Assembly (NCBI RefSeq): GCF_029227915.1
Contig: NC_079880.1
Coordinates: forward strand, 23,684,501 to 23,748,500
Length of the DNA stretch: 64,000 bases
Reading direction: 5' to 3'
Origin: Hydractinia symbiolongicarpus
Taxonomy: Eukaryota; Cnidaria; Hydrozoa; Anthoathecata; Hydractiniidae
Part shown: in pieces, positions 1 through 12,230 of the stretch
Position numbering within the stretch: position 1 is the stretch's first letter
How the letters are laid out: each line of letters begins with the position of its first letter
Program-made: the position numbers and the translations under genes
The notes under the pieces: model-generated
The model's database searches: none
The model's input: only the letters and a program-made list of their open reading frames with translations
What the model was told of the DNA's origin: nothing

Positions 1-399
1 TAATAAATCCTATAGCAATAATTTTTTGTGAGTAAAATTTTGTTTAACATTGTTCCTTATTATCATACCATTGAAAAATATTTTCCCTTACTTATAATCC
101 TCTATTTCGAACAAAGAATTCTTCACAGAGTCAAACGAAAATAAAAACGACCCTGATGTTGTTAGATTTGTGTGGCTTATAATAAATGTAAGTGTATTTT
201 TTAGCATGGTACAAATCTAGCAACTTAATCCTTTTCTCGATTAACCAAAAAGAATAACAAGCTTGTGAGGATGACATTACCATTTACCATGAAGAATATC
301 AAAAAAAGTAATGAAATAATATAGTTTGACCTAATCAAAGAATTCAACATTCTATTCGATCATGTAGGTAGAGAAAAAAAAATAGGTTATCAATTTTAC
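1..399. other. OGDH intron 15 (partial)
   Basis: AT-rich sequence downstream of the exon 15 donor (AG|GTAAAA at 400/399). None of the expected next OGDH segments is readable, so the following exon lies outside the window. Confidence 0.7.
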
Positions 400-3300
400 C
401 TGAATGTTCCTCGTTCAACATCCTGACCGCTCAGTCTGACATGTATTCCTTCTTTCAGTAACGTACCAAATGCTAACGCTTCTCCAATTGCCCAATCTGC
501 AATACCGTTTTTTAACATTTCACTTCTTCCTTTCAGAACTCTCTTCAGTCCTAAAAAATATAGTTAATGAGATCCCTAAATTGACTACCACTTCAGAGCA
601 AACAAGGTCCAGTCAAACATTACTACCTGCCCATCTTTTAACTTATATATACTTATATACTATATATATAAAAAAATGACAACACAAACATACCATTATG
701 CAAATTGAAATTCTCAGGTGGTGTTGAAAATTTATTTCCGATAGCAAGCAATGTATCCATACTGGTGCCAGTAGGAAGTAATTCCCCAAGCAAATCATGT
801 TTCTGAAAAAAACCTTAAAAAAAGAATATTTACCATTTTAACAAAATCTAAAACAGCAATCGGTGAATAATCTTATTTTCGTTAAAAACATATTGATTAT
901 TCGTCAACACAAGACACATAACATACCTCCTTAATGAGGACTGAATAAGAAAACAGGCTTGGGGACGTTATTTTATATAATAGGACATGATCAAAAATAT
1001 AAGGCCTCATTGTGGACATTACAAATTTGTAAAAAAAAAAATTTTTTTTCATAACTCACTTAATTTTTAGTTTAGTCTAATAAAAATTTCTCGATGATGG
1101 GTACTATTGTACTTTACAAGATTCCGTTGAAAAGAAATTAAAAAATATAATATTTGAGCTTTGATTATACATAAAGAATGAGGATTTGCCAGTACTAGTT
1201 CTTCTATTGGTAAAAATTTAACATACACATTTGTTCCATAACATTTTAGTGTAGCTATTTCGTTAATGTTTCATCGTTATTTGTTTACATTTGACATTTC
1301 TAGGTGTCTTTAATTGTTATACGAGACTTGCTCTGAATGAAATATCCAAGAATGTGTAGTTTAACTTTTTTTCGTGATAAAAATTACCAAAATCTGAACA
1401 TTAGGCTGTTATATTTTTATAACTTTTTTGTTTTTCAAGTCAAAAATCATTAATTGTGTTTTAATACGATCCTGTTAGTATTATGTAACAAGGGGAAGTG
1501 ATTAGAAAATCTTAAAAAGATTCTATGCCATTTTTTATCAAACAACACTTGTTAAATTTTTTATCATTTTTTTGTTTCCTAGTTTCGTGCTTGATCCTAC
1601 CGATATGGTTTCTTCAAAACGTTAAAATTTTATCTTTTTTTAAAGACAACACAAAATCTGTTTTTTACCAAACTTAAAGTAATTTCATAAATGATAAAAA
1701 CTTAACACTGCATGTCAATTTTAATGTCCACAATTCAGCCAAAAAGAGCCTCGCGTAAAGCTCAAGGTAGATGGAGGAATGTTTGTCAGAAAATAATAAG
1801 ATTTTAGAACTAACACAGTCTAAATCAGACCGGAAGGTCATTAACAAACCACGCCCATGGAACCAAAACAGACATTAGGCCAACACCGATGATGACTCCT
1901 CTAGCAATCTCATATATGAATGTGCATCTTAACCCTTGTTTTGAATTACGATTAACATTTAGTGCATCATATTAAAGGCTTCAAGCATATTGATGTAACA
2001 CTGCTAAATGTAAATACCTCCCCACTTTGAGTCAAGCCAATCTGCAATTTTCATTTCTGGTCTGGTTTTTGCATTTTCAAAAGATTCTTCTAACACTTTG
2101 TCATATTTTTTCTTCACTCCCTAAAAAGTGTGGATGCAATCCTGTTATGTTCTGTAGAAGCACAAAATATAATATGTCATGTGAAATGAAAATTGAAATC
2201 TGTTTAAAAATTTAGCCTTTTTTAATAAGGCATATTCCTTTTCAACATTTTTGGTTTATATAAAAGAGCAGTCTTTTATATAAACCAAAATCAGAAAATA
2301 TTTACTTGTATTTTTATAACAAAAGTATACATAAAATATTTATTTGTTAAACAACATCTCACGTCATATTCTTCTTTGGTCACAACATTTTCAGTGATTA
2401 GCTTGTCGGCGTATTTTTTCATGATCGGAACTTGTTGTCGAATTCGTTGATACATAAGTGGTTGTGTGAAATCAGGATTATCACCTTCATTGTGTCCATT
2501 TTTGCGATAACATACCTACATTTAAAATGAAACAAAAATAGATGAACAATGAAAAAACAGCACCAGCTTGATTTGTTCAGCTGTCTGTTTTCGGGTAGAA
2601 AATCTAAAAATGTTTCTATGGATAATAATAGAATGAATACAAACCAAGTCGATTGCCACATCTTTACCAAATTGATGTCTGTATTCTGCTGCTACTTTAC
2701 AAACATGCATTACCGCTTCTGGGTCGTCTGCATTCACATGGAAAATCGGACATTGTACAACCTTTGCTACGTCTGTACAATAAGGTGAAGATCGAGACAT
2801 TCTTGGGTCAGTAGTGAATCCAATCTGAAGGCATCAAAGTATGACAAATAACACGGCCACACTCAAACGGTTGGAAAATAAAAATAAATAACTTTAACAG
2901 TAGCATGCCATTGTTTATTTTCATCTGCTTAAAATCAATAACTTTGTATAAGCTCTAATTCAGGTTCTCAGAAATAAAAAATAGGTTTACCGTTTGGCTC
3001 GGAATTTTAAGGTTCTGCAGCATTTTTAAAAAGAAAAATTTCTACTTAAGCTGCTTGGTATTTAAAAAAATGAATTTGGTAGCAAAATCGTGTAAAGCAA
3101 AATCTTATATAGACATTTTACAGAGTAGGAACTTTCTAACGAAGTGATTGATCAACACACCTGATTATTTACAATTATGTGGATCGTTCCATGTGTTGTA
3201 TAGTTTGGTAAATCACTCAAATGAAACGTTTCGTACACGACACCTTGTCCAGCAAACGCTGCATCCCCATGGAGAAGAATACTCATCACTTGTTTACCAT

Positions 3301-6300
3301 CTGTACTTCCACGATAAAATTGTTCAGCTCTAGTTTTTCCTTGTACAATTGGGTCAACAGCTGTGAAAATTAAAATAAACTTCTTCTCTATAATTCTTGA
3401 GAGAATTTTGATAATTGATAATTTTTATATTTTTAGATCTTAACTGGTAATACTTTAAACTGACCATATATTTAAGATGTGAGGGAAAAGGGGAAATGGC
3501 ACATTGTGAGGATTGTTGTTATAGGGACTTGTCTGCGCAGTAATTAGGCCTACATAGCTCAAAATGCACATTAAATAGTCCATGAATTCCCCTCTAAGCC
3601 TTGGCCCCTCATGCAAATAATAGAACGGGTATATATTTGTGAGGCTAGCCATGTAAAATATGTGCATCTATCATGATAAAGGTATCACACAACTTCAACG
3701 CTTTTACCTTCCAGATGCGATGGATTAGCACATACAGATAACTGGACAACTTTGTTTGTGGTTCGATTTAAACGCTCATGTGTCATTCCAAGATGGTATT
3801 TGACATCACCAGAACCTTCATCTTCAGGAGAGAGAGATGGGTTGAATTGGGTGAAGATTTGTTCCAAAGGCTTTCTACACACATTAGCCAGTACATTAAG
3901 ACGACCTCTAAAAATAAGTTCTTTTTGCAGGTTTTCCACTCTGTACACTTTTTATTTTTACAGGTGTACTCGGCTTTTTAAAGTAATTAAAGCTTACCTA
4001 CCACTTTAAAACAACCTAACAGATCTATCTTATATAACATCTCCTGCGTAAGTAATTTTGACGTCATTACATAGTTTGACAACAAAATAATGTTTGTTTT
4101 GACATCACTGAAAACTTCCGTTCTTGCTTTATAAAAACACTTTTGGCAAGTGATTTCGCAGTTTTTTTTTTTTTTTTAAAAACCAACTAAATAGGGGAAA
4201 GTCCTATTCCATTATTCCTTTTTCATGTAAGCAAACAATAGCCTGCTTTTCACATTCTAATTTTCTCAAAGTAAACGTTGTGAGTCCTACAACATATAGT
4301 AGCTGTATAACTCACAAACTTAGCTCTTTGATACAAGTAGCCAACCCCTGAGTAACGTGATGAATTTTAATTAGGATTAAATCCGAAAATCGAAATCCGA
4401 ATCCGAAATGTGTTTGAACCAAGGAAGGAGAAGTGACCAAAGTGAGAAAAAAAAATCTGTAAGGTTAAATTTCTGTTTACTACAATATATATTTGCAAAA
4501 CAAGTGTTTTTTTGGTGGATACTATTATGTTGTGAACATTTTTAGCTTAACTTATTTTGAAGTGAGAGGTACACTTTAAGGCTAAAATTGTTTGACATTA
4601 TTAACAGAGCACTGCAATAGTGTAAAACAATAAAATTGTGGTCATTTTTTATTATTGATAGTGGAGAATATGATATGAGAGATCATGTTGTAGTTAATAT
4701 GTTAAACAAGCAACTTATTCAATTTGTTTTATTTCACATCTGAAAGAGCCATACTTTTTTGCCTTCCTTCACACTTTTTATAATTACATGAGCAGACCAT
4801 GACGTTTGTTTTTGGTGTTAAACTGCACTTTGACTTGAAGGTTAAAAAGGGTCAAAGTTTCAACATCATGGCTCTAATACTTCTTAAGAAATTTGAAGCA
4901 GAAAAAATACTATTTGTTTTCTAGGAAACTAGTTGACAAATAGGTGGCACGGAAATGGTTAAGGAGTTTAATTAACACATAAAAAAATGATAAATTTGGT
5001 GAGAATTTAATTTTGTGTATTACAAAAAAAAAAGAAAGGCCTCAAATAAGGACATTTAAAACTCTTCCATTAACGTCTTAGTTTTTCACCAATGAAATTT
5101 TCGGCAGCAACTTCGGCAGTAATTTAACTTAACAGGCAATGAAACATTTAATTCAGGCAGGTCTTTAACTTTCCAGATGTTAAAAAAACCTTAAGTTGGT
5201 ATGTTTGTCAAGTCAAATTTTCTTTTGGCTAAAATTTCTCTCTTTAAGGGTATAGGCGCTGCAAGCATCTTTATGTTTTTGGCTTTTTTCAACTTTTGAT
5301 CTTAAAAAAGTATTCAATTCCATCTTTTATAAGAAGATGTTGTATACAAACCTGTGAGGCATTCCCATGATAATACTTTCAACACCAAGGTTACTGGAGA
5401 TGTCAATGATATGTTTTAATGCAGGTATCAACACCTAAAATATGATTTGTTTATATTTTGTTTCATTCGGCATGGAAGAAGTATAGAAAAGAAATAAAAC
5501 ATTATCAAACATACATTAATATGTCACAAACTAAAAAACATAATTACCTCACACCCCTCCAAACCAAATCGTTTTTCTGAACTCCATTTCTTTGCTAAGT
5601 AATTCTCGAATCTACAAAAAAATCATAACACAAAAGTCATTCAATTTCATAGGGTTTCTTGAAGCTGCTTCAAGATGACAGCTTGGAAAATACAACATCC
5701 CTAAACTATTGCGCACATGCATGTTATCTTGTCCGAACTTTAAACAAAAGTTCCAAAGCTTTTCTAGGATAAAATAAAACATTTTTCCATGCTGGATACT
5801 TTGGTTTATTTAAAAAAAAATAACTTACTCAGTTGAGCGAACTAAGCGAGCCAGCAATCTGCTTTTTTCAGTGTTAGACAATTCCATACAACCAGGTTCT
5901 TCAAATCTTTTTCTTATCCATGATGCTAAAAAAATTTTTATATAAATTATAACTCTAATTTAAACTCCAACTCTATTTTTAATTCCAAAATAAATTTTAT
6001 TTAAAACATTTTTTTAAAGGAAACTAGGTGGAACTACAAATATTGTATTCAAAAGTTGCAAGGACCCTGGAGCTTGTTGCCTTTATATCAAGGGCTTATT
6101 AACATCTAAAGACTTCATTTTCAACTCAGCTAGGCTATGAGCAAGGCGAGGTGTTTTATGTAGCACTAGGGAAAAAGTGAGAGAAAGAAACTAAAGATTG
6201 TGTGCACTTCCCAGCTAAGTGTGCTGAAAAGTAACACCTATTTTGGGCTATCATATGGTTTTCATGTATTTCCAGCACAAATTGATTTTTTCAGACAAAA

Positions 6301-9300
6301 TTGTAAACAAAACATAGTTATTCGAAAAAAAATTGTTGCCGTATGAAAAACTTCATGTGGATATTTGGGTCGTCATCAGCATAAAGTAACAATTTGGGAG
6401 CCATTTCGAACAAAACAGATTATAGAAAAAAAAACAATATAATAATAATAATATGCTATAAAAACAAGGACGAGTAATTCTGATTAATGCTGATAATCAA
6501 TATAAATATCTCAACAAAATCTTACTTTTTCGTAGACTTGTAAGAAACATGTATTCTATACCAACACTCCCACAATATACTTTCTAATAGTAAAAAAAGC
6601 ATCACATTGCGCTTTTAAGTTCAAGAAATAAATAACTTGGAAATGGCTGGGAATAACCAACGTCATCTCCCACGTGGGTACTAGGGGCCATTGGAGACAA
6701 ACTTAGATAAGTTCCCCAAAGCTAGGCATACCACATGTTTCAGAATTGACGGGTTGATAATGTTATCAAAAAACCTTTAGACTTCAAATCTCTTAAACCA
6801 TTGATGAAAGGAACATGACCTATACATTTTATTGATCACCGTTCCAAGCTCTACACAATAGAGGCAACGTGTATTAAGGGGTCCTGCCATACGACATCGA
6901 AATTTCAGTTATAGCTTCCTTTTCAAATGTACTTCTGCCAAGAGGATTTTTCCACGTGCATTATCGACTAGTCTTATATAATAATACAAAGTGTCTGTGG
7001 CAGGCAGAGTAAATGTTTTCGTTTTCCTTTGAAGTCAATAAAAAAAAGTATGTTTTATTTGTAACTTCCAAGACGCTACGGCACAACATCAATGTATTTA
7101 GACTGACATCAATTCATTAAATAAGAATAATGAAGATATTTCATTGTGCTTTTAAGTTTACGCTGAATAACTTGGAAACGGTTGAAAGTAACTTATGTCA
7201 TCTCCTGTCACCAAAATGGGATCAATTTCCTAATACTGGGTCAACTCATCCGTTTCTGAATAAATGTGTTAATAACATTATCAAAAAACCTTTGAACTAC
7301 AATCTCTGGGATGGTCAAAAGTACACATTACTATACATTTTCTTGATCATTCTTCAAGCTCCACAAAATATGGGCAACGAACAATTTTTTTTTATATGCA
7401 GTGCTGACGTTAACAAACACCTAAAACAACTTATTTTTCCATTGTCTTTTAGCTTAAGTAGATTTTTCCCAGGGGCTTATCAACTAGTTTTAAATACTTA
7501 AGCCTAGAAGTATTATACATGACCACTGTATGTATGATTCTAAAGAAATAAAAGTGATTGACTATTATTTTGTGGTACAATAATTATTTCCAATAAAATT
7601 TACTTCTAATCTCCTGATAATTTCTTTCAGTTTCAACGATTCACCTGGTGCACCAATGTCTGCTGTTGTTGGAAGTTGAAATTCTTTCTCAAGATCGTTT
7701 GCAGCTAAAAAAGAGAAGTGCTTTAAAGTAAAAAATAGAAGTTGAAATTCTTTCTCAAGATCGTTTGCAGCTAAAAAAGAGAAGTGCTTTAAAATGATAA
7801 AGACAATAACACACTACCAACATAGACCCAATGTTTTGTGGATGCTTTTTTGTCTTTAGAATTTTATTTTCACACATTAAACTTTGTACAAATATTATTT
7901 TCATGAGTCCAGACAAAAAAACGTATCGCAAGCAGTTTTGAATGAAGTAAAATGAGATATTTTGGAAGTATAAATAAATAAGTAAAAAACGAGGATAGAA
8001 ACCACAATTAAGTCGATAAATGTTATACAAACATTTTACAAGCAAAAAAATGGCAAAAGTTGTGCAAGAAGTCTGTTTTGTATATCTGTTTTGTTTCAAT
8101 AGGCATCATCATTCTTTGTACCCTGTTATATAACTGATTTTGCAAAACTTTTTAGCTGTATAAAGCTTAATTATTTTTTGTAGTGGAAGGAAAATAGTTA
8201 CTTACACAGTCCCCAGTTTTCTAAAATAAGTTCCTCTGGTACTCTAGAATCCAAGCTAGCGTCCAAAATTCCCAGAGGGTCCAGGTTTGCAAGATTATGT
8301 CCACGATTCTTAAAAAGAAAGACAACTTAACATTATACTATATAACTATCATAAAGTTTGGTAAAAAATGCAAGTTTTGTCTAGACATTTTTTTTTTGTC
8401 TAGACATTTTTCGCAACAAATCTTTTTACGGTAACAACACACTATGGCAAACCGTCATTTACTAAAGTTTTTCTACACAGCTCGTGTACAACATATTTTA
8501 CTGTTTATAAATTAATTGAAATTACTTTTGCACAGCAGATTGTCCTCTAAAACAACCAAGCCAAACCAGTTTTTTAAAAACCCTACCTGGTAGGACCGTA
8601 TTAAAGAATAGACTGCTAAATGATCGTGAATCAAGCTGCGAACTTGACTAGGTGTTGTTGCAGAAGTTGCTAAAGTGGGTTTTTGTACAGTAACTTCTGT
8701 AGTGTATTGAACAGGGTGGCCATATATTTCTGGAGGAGATTGATATGCCATGCCTGGTGCAGCCCCACTGTCTGCATTTCGAAAGAATACATCCCATGAC
8801 TAGAAAATATCAAAACATTACAAGTTCATAGAAAAAAAATTCCCTGGTTAGCACTTACCTTACAATCCAGTTGACATTCAAATACATTAAAAAGCAAAAA
8901 ATGCTAGGCAAAAAACGTTGGCAGTCAAGCTAGAATTACTGTCTAATTTTTTAACTTATAGTAAAGTTGTTGTTGGGTTAAAAAAGTAAAAACAAACAAG
9001 TTAAAATAAAGCAAAAGCTTTTCGGTATAAAATCATCTCTTAGGACCATTATGCTTTTATTTTGTATATACCTACTGAATAATTGTAACATAGTAACATT
9101 TTATAAGCACTGACAATCTAAGTCACTTTTTGGCGTTTAATACCAGCCACTTCATAGGTGTCAGTCACCATGACTTTGTATATCAATGTTAAATGGCTGA
9201 CATGTAAAATGTAACAAAACAGGAGTTCATTTTTGAACCAATCAGTTTAGTTTCAATAGACCAATCAGATTTTTTTAATATTTATGTTCACAAACCTTTT

Positions 9301-10480
9301 GGTCACTAAACCTTTTAGCTTAGTGATAAAAATCAATCTTTGTGGCTTAAAAATAGTTTAGAAAAATTAAACAACGCAAAATCTCTAATTTTGCTATCAA
9401 AGTATATTATTTCAATATCATAGATAAACTGTTTAAAAAAAGGTACTCTGTCCAATATGGGTACTTTTTTCCTTCTTCAGTTACTGTCTTGTACCATACC
9501 ACTTGCAATATTTGTATATATAGAGGATTCCGATGTTTGTTGCATGCTCAGAGGTTTTCATAGGTGTGACAAGCCACACAACAACTGCTTTTACTCACAG
9601 CCAAAGATCTGATTGTCTTTGTTTTAATGCAAATTTTCAGGCAAACACGGTAAATGGTTAAAATGGTTAAAAAAAATTAACAAAAATTCTTTATTATAAT
9701 AGGTAAGTATTTGCAGCACCAAACAAATGAAACACCCCTTTTGTCTCCAAAGTATAACAAAATGTTTAGTTGTCTGACCAGCTGACTACTACACTAATTT
9801 GAAAAAAAAAACACAGTCAGTTTCCAAACAAATACATTTGTTAAATGTCACATATAAATAACTGATGAAAAAAAGCAATAAAAAATCAGTTTTTTAAAAG
9901 ATAATCAGAAAAGCTAACACAACACATTTACCAAATATAACAAAAAACACCATCACTTGAATTAAACCAATACTTGCCAGCTGTGTACTCAGTCATTTAT
10001 ACATACCTTCTTTACAGGAATAACCATATTAAATTGATTTTCCATTTTATCACACATGCCTTCATTACACGCAATTTTTATATTATTGACATTGAGAAGA
10101 AAATACGCAAAATATTAATTAACTTTTATCCAAAATCATTTTTAAAGCAATCTCCAGCACCAAGAACAAACAACGTATATTTCCATTTAAACAACCAAAA
10201 CACACAATATGGAAATTCTATGTGTTACCTTATGCACACTATTAGGATCTTTCTGCCATGATTCATACATTTCTTCAACGTAAGAACTGCTAGTCCCATT
10301 TATAAAAGGCTCTGCGCCTACACTTGATGTATAGCACCTAACATAGTGTTCGTATATCTTTTTGTGAGACTTTTTAAACGTCCTTAATGAACATAAAAGT
10401 CTGTGTTGTGAGTTAGTCCTGTTTAATCCATCTACAAAATGTCTAGTAGCTGGTAAGAGACGGCTTCTTAGAGAATACAT
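400..10480 (-). CDS. OGDH: 2-oxoglutarate dehydrogenase E1 (mitochondrial), 5' two thirds, 15 coding exons
   Basis: Thiamine-diphosphate E1 subunit of the 2-oxoglutarate dehydrogenase complex, which oxidatively decarboxylates 2-oxoglutarate in the TCA cycle in the mitochondrial matrix. Exons, high to low: 10480-10229, 8799-8587, 8308-8206, 7704-7604, 6583-6526, 5925-5829, 5611-5548, 5434-5352, 3907-3708, 3360-3161, 2824-2645, 2515-2363, 2120-2018, 813-694, 550-400. All use GT-AG sites with consistent phase and give about 692 residues; the family is about 1,000, so the last third lies off the left edge. Seen: an Arg/Ser-rich presequence, then [14 protein letters not shown] and [20 protein letters not shown]; a [13 protein letters not shown] block; [24 protein letters not shown]; the cofactor-site segment [38 protein letters not shown]; and [12 protein letters not shown]. 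The exon 14 acceptor was chosen because it restores a WGGFF join like the vertebrate WPGFF. OGDH and its OGDHL-type paralogue cannot be told apart here. Confidence 0.95.
814..2017. other. OGDH intron 13, with an inverted-repeat pair
   Basis: A 1.2-kb AT-rich intron without coding potential. It holds an inverted pair, ATTGTGGACATTA at 1009-1021 and its reverse complement at 1722-1734, each next to a GGC-CTC/GAGGC-like stretch. This may mark a small decayed non-autonomous element. No clear target duplication was found. Confidence 0.4.
2249..2290. repeat. Perfect 19-bp inverted repeat with 4-nt loop, in OGDH intron 12
   Basis: The left arm (2249-2267) begins TTTTGGTTTATAT. The right arm (2272-2290) is its exact reverse complement, with loop GCAG between them. 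It is AT-rich, lies within the short intron 2121-2362, and has no coding role. Confidence 0.85.
3540..3690 (+). repeat. SINE-like copy (diverged), in OGDH intron 9
   Basis: The 3' part (GGGTATAT, then TTTGTGAGG, TAGCCATGTAAAATATG) matches the better preserved element at 35525-35680 along roughly 90 bases. The tRNA-like head is degraded here: CCTACATAGCTCAAAATG stands where the A box would be. It lies in the intron between exons 9 and 10. Confidence 0.6.
3909..5351. other. OGDH intron 8
   Basis: A 1.4-kb intron without a supported gene. The only distinctive piece is around 5035, where AAGGCCTCA and GGACATTT recall the end of the inverted-repeat pair in intron 13. It may be a fragment of the same repeat family. 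Confidence 0.45.
6595..7540. repeat. Diverged direct duplication in OGDH intron 4
   Basis: A block starting near 6600 (TTGCGCTTTTAAGTT, then AATAACTTGGAAA) recurs near 7140 (TTGTGCTTTTAAGTT, then AATAACTTGGAAA). Parallel anchors follow over several hundred bases: TATCAAAAAACCTTT at about 6766 and 7280, a TATACATTTT/TTGATCA stretch, and CAAGCTC(T/C)ACA. The copies are visibly diverged with an offset near 530. The open frame at 7130-7501 is a by-product of the repeat. Confidence 0.65.
7672..7793. repeat. Tandem 56-bp duplication of the exon 4 splice acceptor of OGDH
   Basis: Bases 7672-7727 recur exactly at 7738-7793, an offset of 66. Each copy carries the antisense of TTTTTTAG|CTGCAAACGATC, the acceptor plus the first 33 bases of exon 4. 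Both acceptors are in the same phase and the 66 extra bases contain no stop, so the outer site would add 22 residues. Confidence 0.9.
8800..10228. other. OGDH intron 1
   Basis: A 1.4-kb AT-rich intron between the presequence exon and exon 2. Nothing beyond low-complexity runs was recognised. The short open frames have no codon bias or family motif. Confidence 0.6.
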
Positions 10481-11201
10481 ATTAAGTATCTGTTAGAAAT
10501 ATTCTGTCATAAATCCTCTATATACGTGATAATCGTTTCGACATGAATATGAAACTATAAAATAAAAAGTATAAATACAAATACCATATTATACACTTTT
10601 GAGCGGTCAGTACTACAGCAAATATCCATTAAGAGAGACAGTTAAAAAAAAACCCGAATCTGGCCATGTTTGGCAGCATTTTTTAAAGTCACAAATCTTG
10701 CTTCTTTACAAAAACTCCAATTAAAATCAGCCAAATATTCTGTCCTAAACATCTCCAGAAAATGCTTACACTTTTTATTAGAAAATTATAGTCAAATGTT
10801 GATACACATGTATGTCTGTCTTTCTGTCACACAAAATAAGAGCTTCTTTAATCTTTCCATGAAGTCGTTAAAAAACGAGGTTTGATTTATTTCATTTTGT
10901 CTTATCTTAGCATTCCATTTGTTTTTTATTCAATAACTAAAAAAATATTGATGATTAACATTTTTTAAACATAAAAATGTTGTCAAAAATAAAATCAAAA
11001 TTTAAAAATTGTAAAATTTGACTGCACCATTTTAATTATAACCACCCCGTAGGCTTTGTGACTGTTGTTAAATGCAACAAAGTTCCAGTGATGGCCATTT
11101 TGAATGTGTGTAGGTTGTTTTTTACCTTTTTATTTTGTAAAAGCTTTGTATTTGTGCTTTCTATGTTTTGCATGTTAAGGGAAACCCGAGGTATAAAATG
11201 A
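10481..11201. other. OGDH upstream region
   Basis: About 720 bases between the OGDH start codon and the copia 5' LTR, so it should hold the 5' leader and promoter of OGDH. I see no clear TATA box or other named site. The open frame at 10670-10885 is not supported as a gene. Confidence 0.5.
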
Positions 11202-11349
11202 TGTTGGACTTATATATTAATGTTTAATTGTGATTCTCTTTGTTCTTATAGCACTCTAGACAGTAGAGCATCGTGGAGGTGTATTCTATACGAAAGGGGA
11301 AGCAAAAATATAAACACCAACAGGTAATATCCTATATAGCTCTTTAACA
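11202..11349 (+). repeat. 5' LTR of the copia element
   Basis: Starts TGTTGGACTT and ends TCTTTAACA. It shares TGTGATTCTCTTTGTTCTTA, CTCTAGACA, CAT/CGTGGAGGT, AAAGGGGAAGCAAA and TAATATCCTA with the 3' copy in the same order. Confidence 0.8.
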
Positions 11350-11350
11350 A

Positions 11351-11362
11351 TGGTAGCAGAGA
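11351..11362 (+). other. Primer binding site, initiator-Met tRNA type
   Basis: TGGTAGCAGAGA begins two bases after the 5' LTR. The reverse complement of the 3' end of a metazoan initiator-Met tRNA plus CCA is TGGTAGCAGAGG, so 11 of 12 bases fit. Copia-type elements commonly prime with this tRNA. Confidence 0.75.
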
Positions 11363-11440
11363 TGGCAACGTTATCCACTGCCAAAGTGTAATTGGAATAC
11401 TGAGGTATTTATATTAACTCTTTTGCTTCAAATGTGTACA

Positions 11441-12230
11441 ATGAGTGGCATAAAATCACCTCCGGTCTTCGAGCCTGAAGAAGACAACGATTATGCATCA
11501 TGGAATAATGATGTTGAAGTTTGGCAATGCTTCACAAAGGAAGAACTTAAACGTCAAGGACCTGCTGTATATCTGTCATTGAGAGGAAAAGCTGGGGAAG
11601 CAGTTCGTGCCATATCAGTTAATGACTTGAAAGGAGATGATGGTTTCCAAGTGATTCTACAGAAACTTGATGAAGTTTTTCATAGTGACGAGAAAACTTG
11701 TGCATAACAGGCATTCAACGAGTTTGTAGAGTATAGGAGGAGTAGTGGATAGAATTTTTCAACCTTCATTGTGAAATATGAAAAACGATCAGAAAAGTGA
11801 AGCGGTACAGGCTAGAATTACCGTCGGGTGTGCAAGAGTTTTTCTTAATGCAAGCTGCAAATTTATCTACTGATTTAGAGAAACTGACGAGAGCTACTGC
11901 CAAGTTAGAGTACATGGATATGAAAGAAAAACTTCAAAAAGTATTTGGTGACTCGTTTAAAGACAGCTCTGAGGTGGTTCCTGTGAAGCAAGAAGAAGCT
12001 TACTATGCTTATGGCAAGGACAAGTATCATAATGAAAAACGAGGCGGGAGAAATTTTTCCCGTGGAAGCAGTTCCTTGAAGTCAAAAAAAAGGGGCGCAA
12101 CAAATACATCTGGTAACCCAGTTGATTCTAAAGGCAATGTTTTAAGATGTCATCATTGTGAGCCGAAAAAACATTTCGTTGGAAATTGCCCACATCGTGA
12201 GAAAGTGATGGAAGAAAGTAATATGACTGT
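11441..12230 (+). pseudogene. copia gag-like region (broken)
   Basis: Capsid-like segment in pieces. 11441-11707 starts MSGIKSPPVFEPEED and holds a Trp-rich, charged helix-forming stretch; it ends at a stop, and two more stops follow before 11797. 11797-12230 continues in frame with a lysine-rich segment and ends in a zinc knuckle, CHHCEPKKHFVGNC (CX2CX4HX4C). The knuckle binds genomic RNA in active relatives. The ATG at 11441 is the most gag-like start, about 80 bases after the primer site. Confidence 0.8.

Noticed and set aside
7130-7501. 123-codon ORF in an OGDH intron
   Set aside because: No motif, opposite strand, and it coincides with the diverged intronic duplication.
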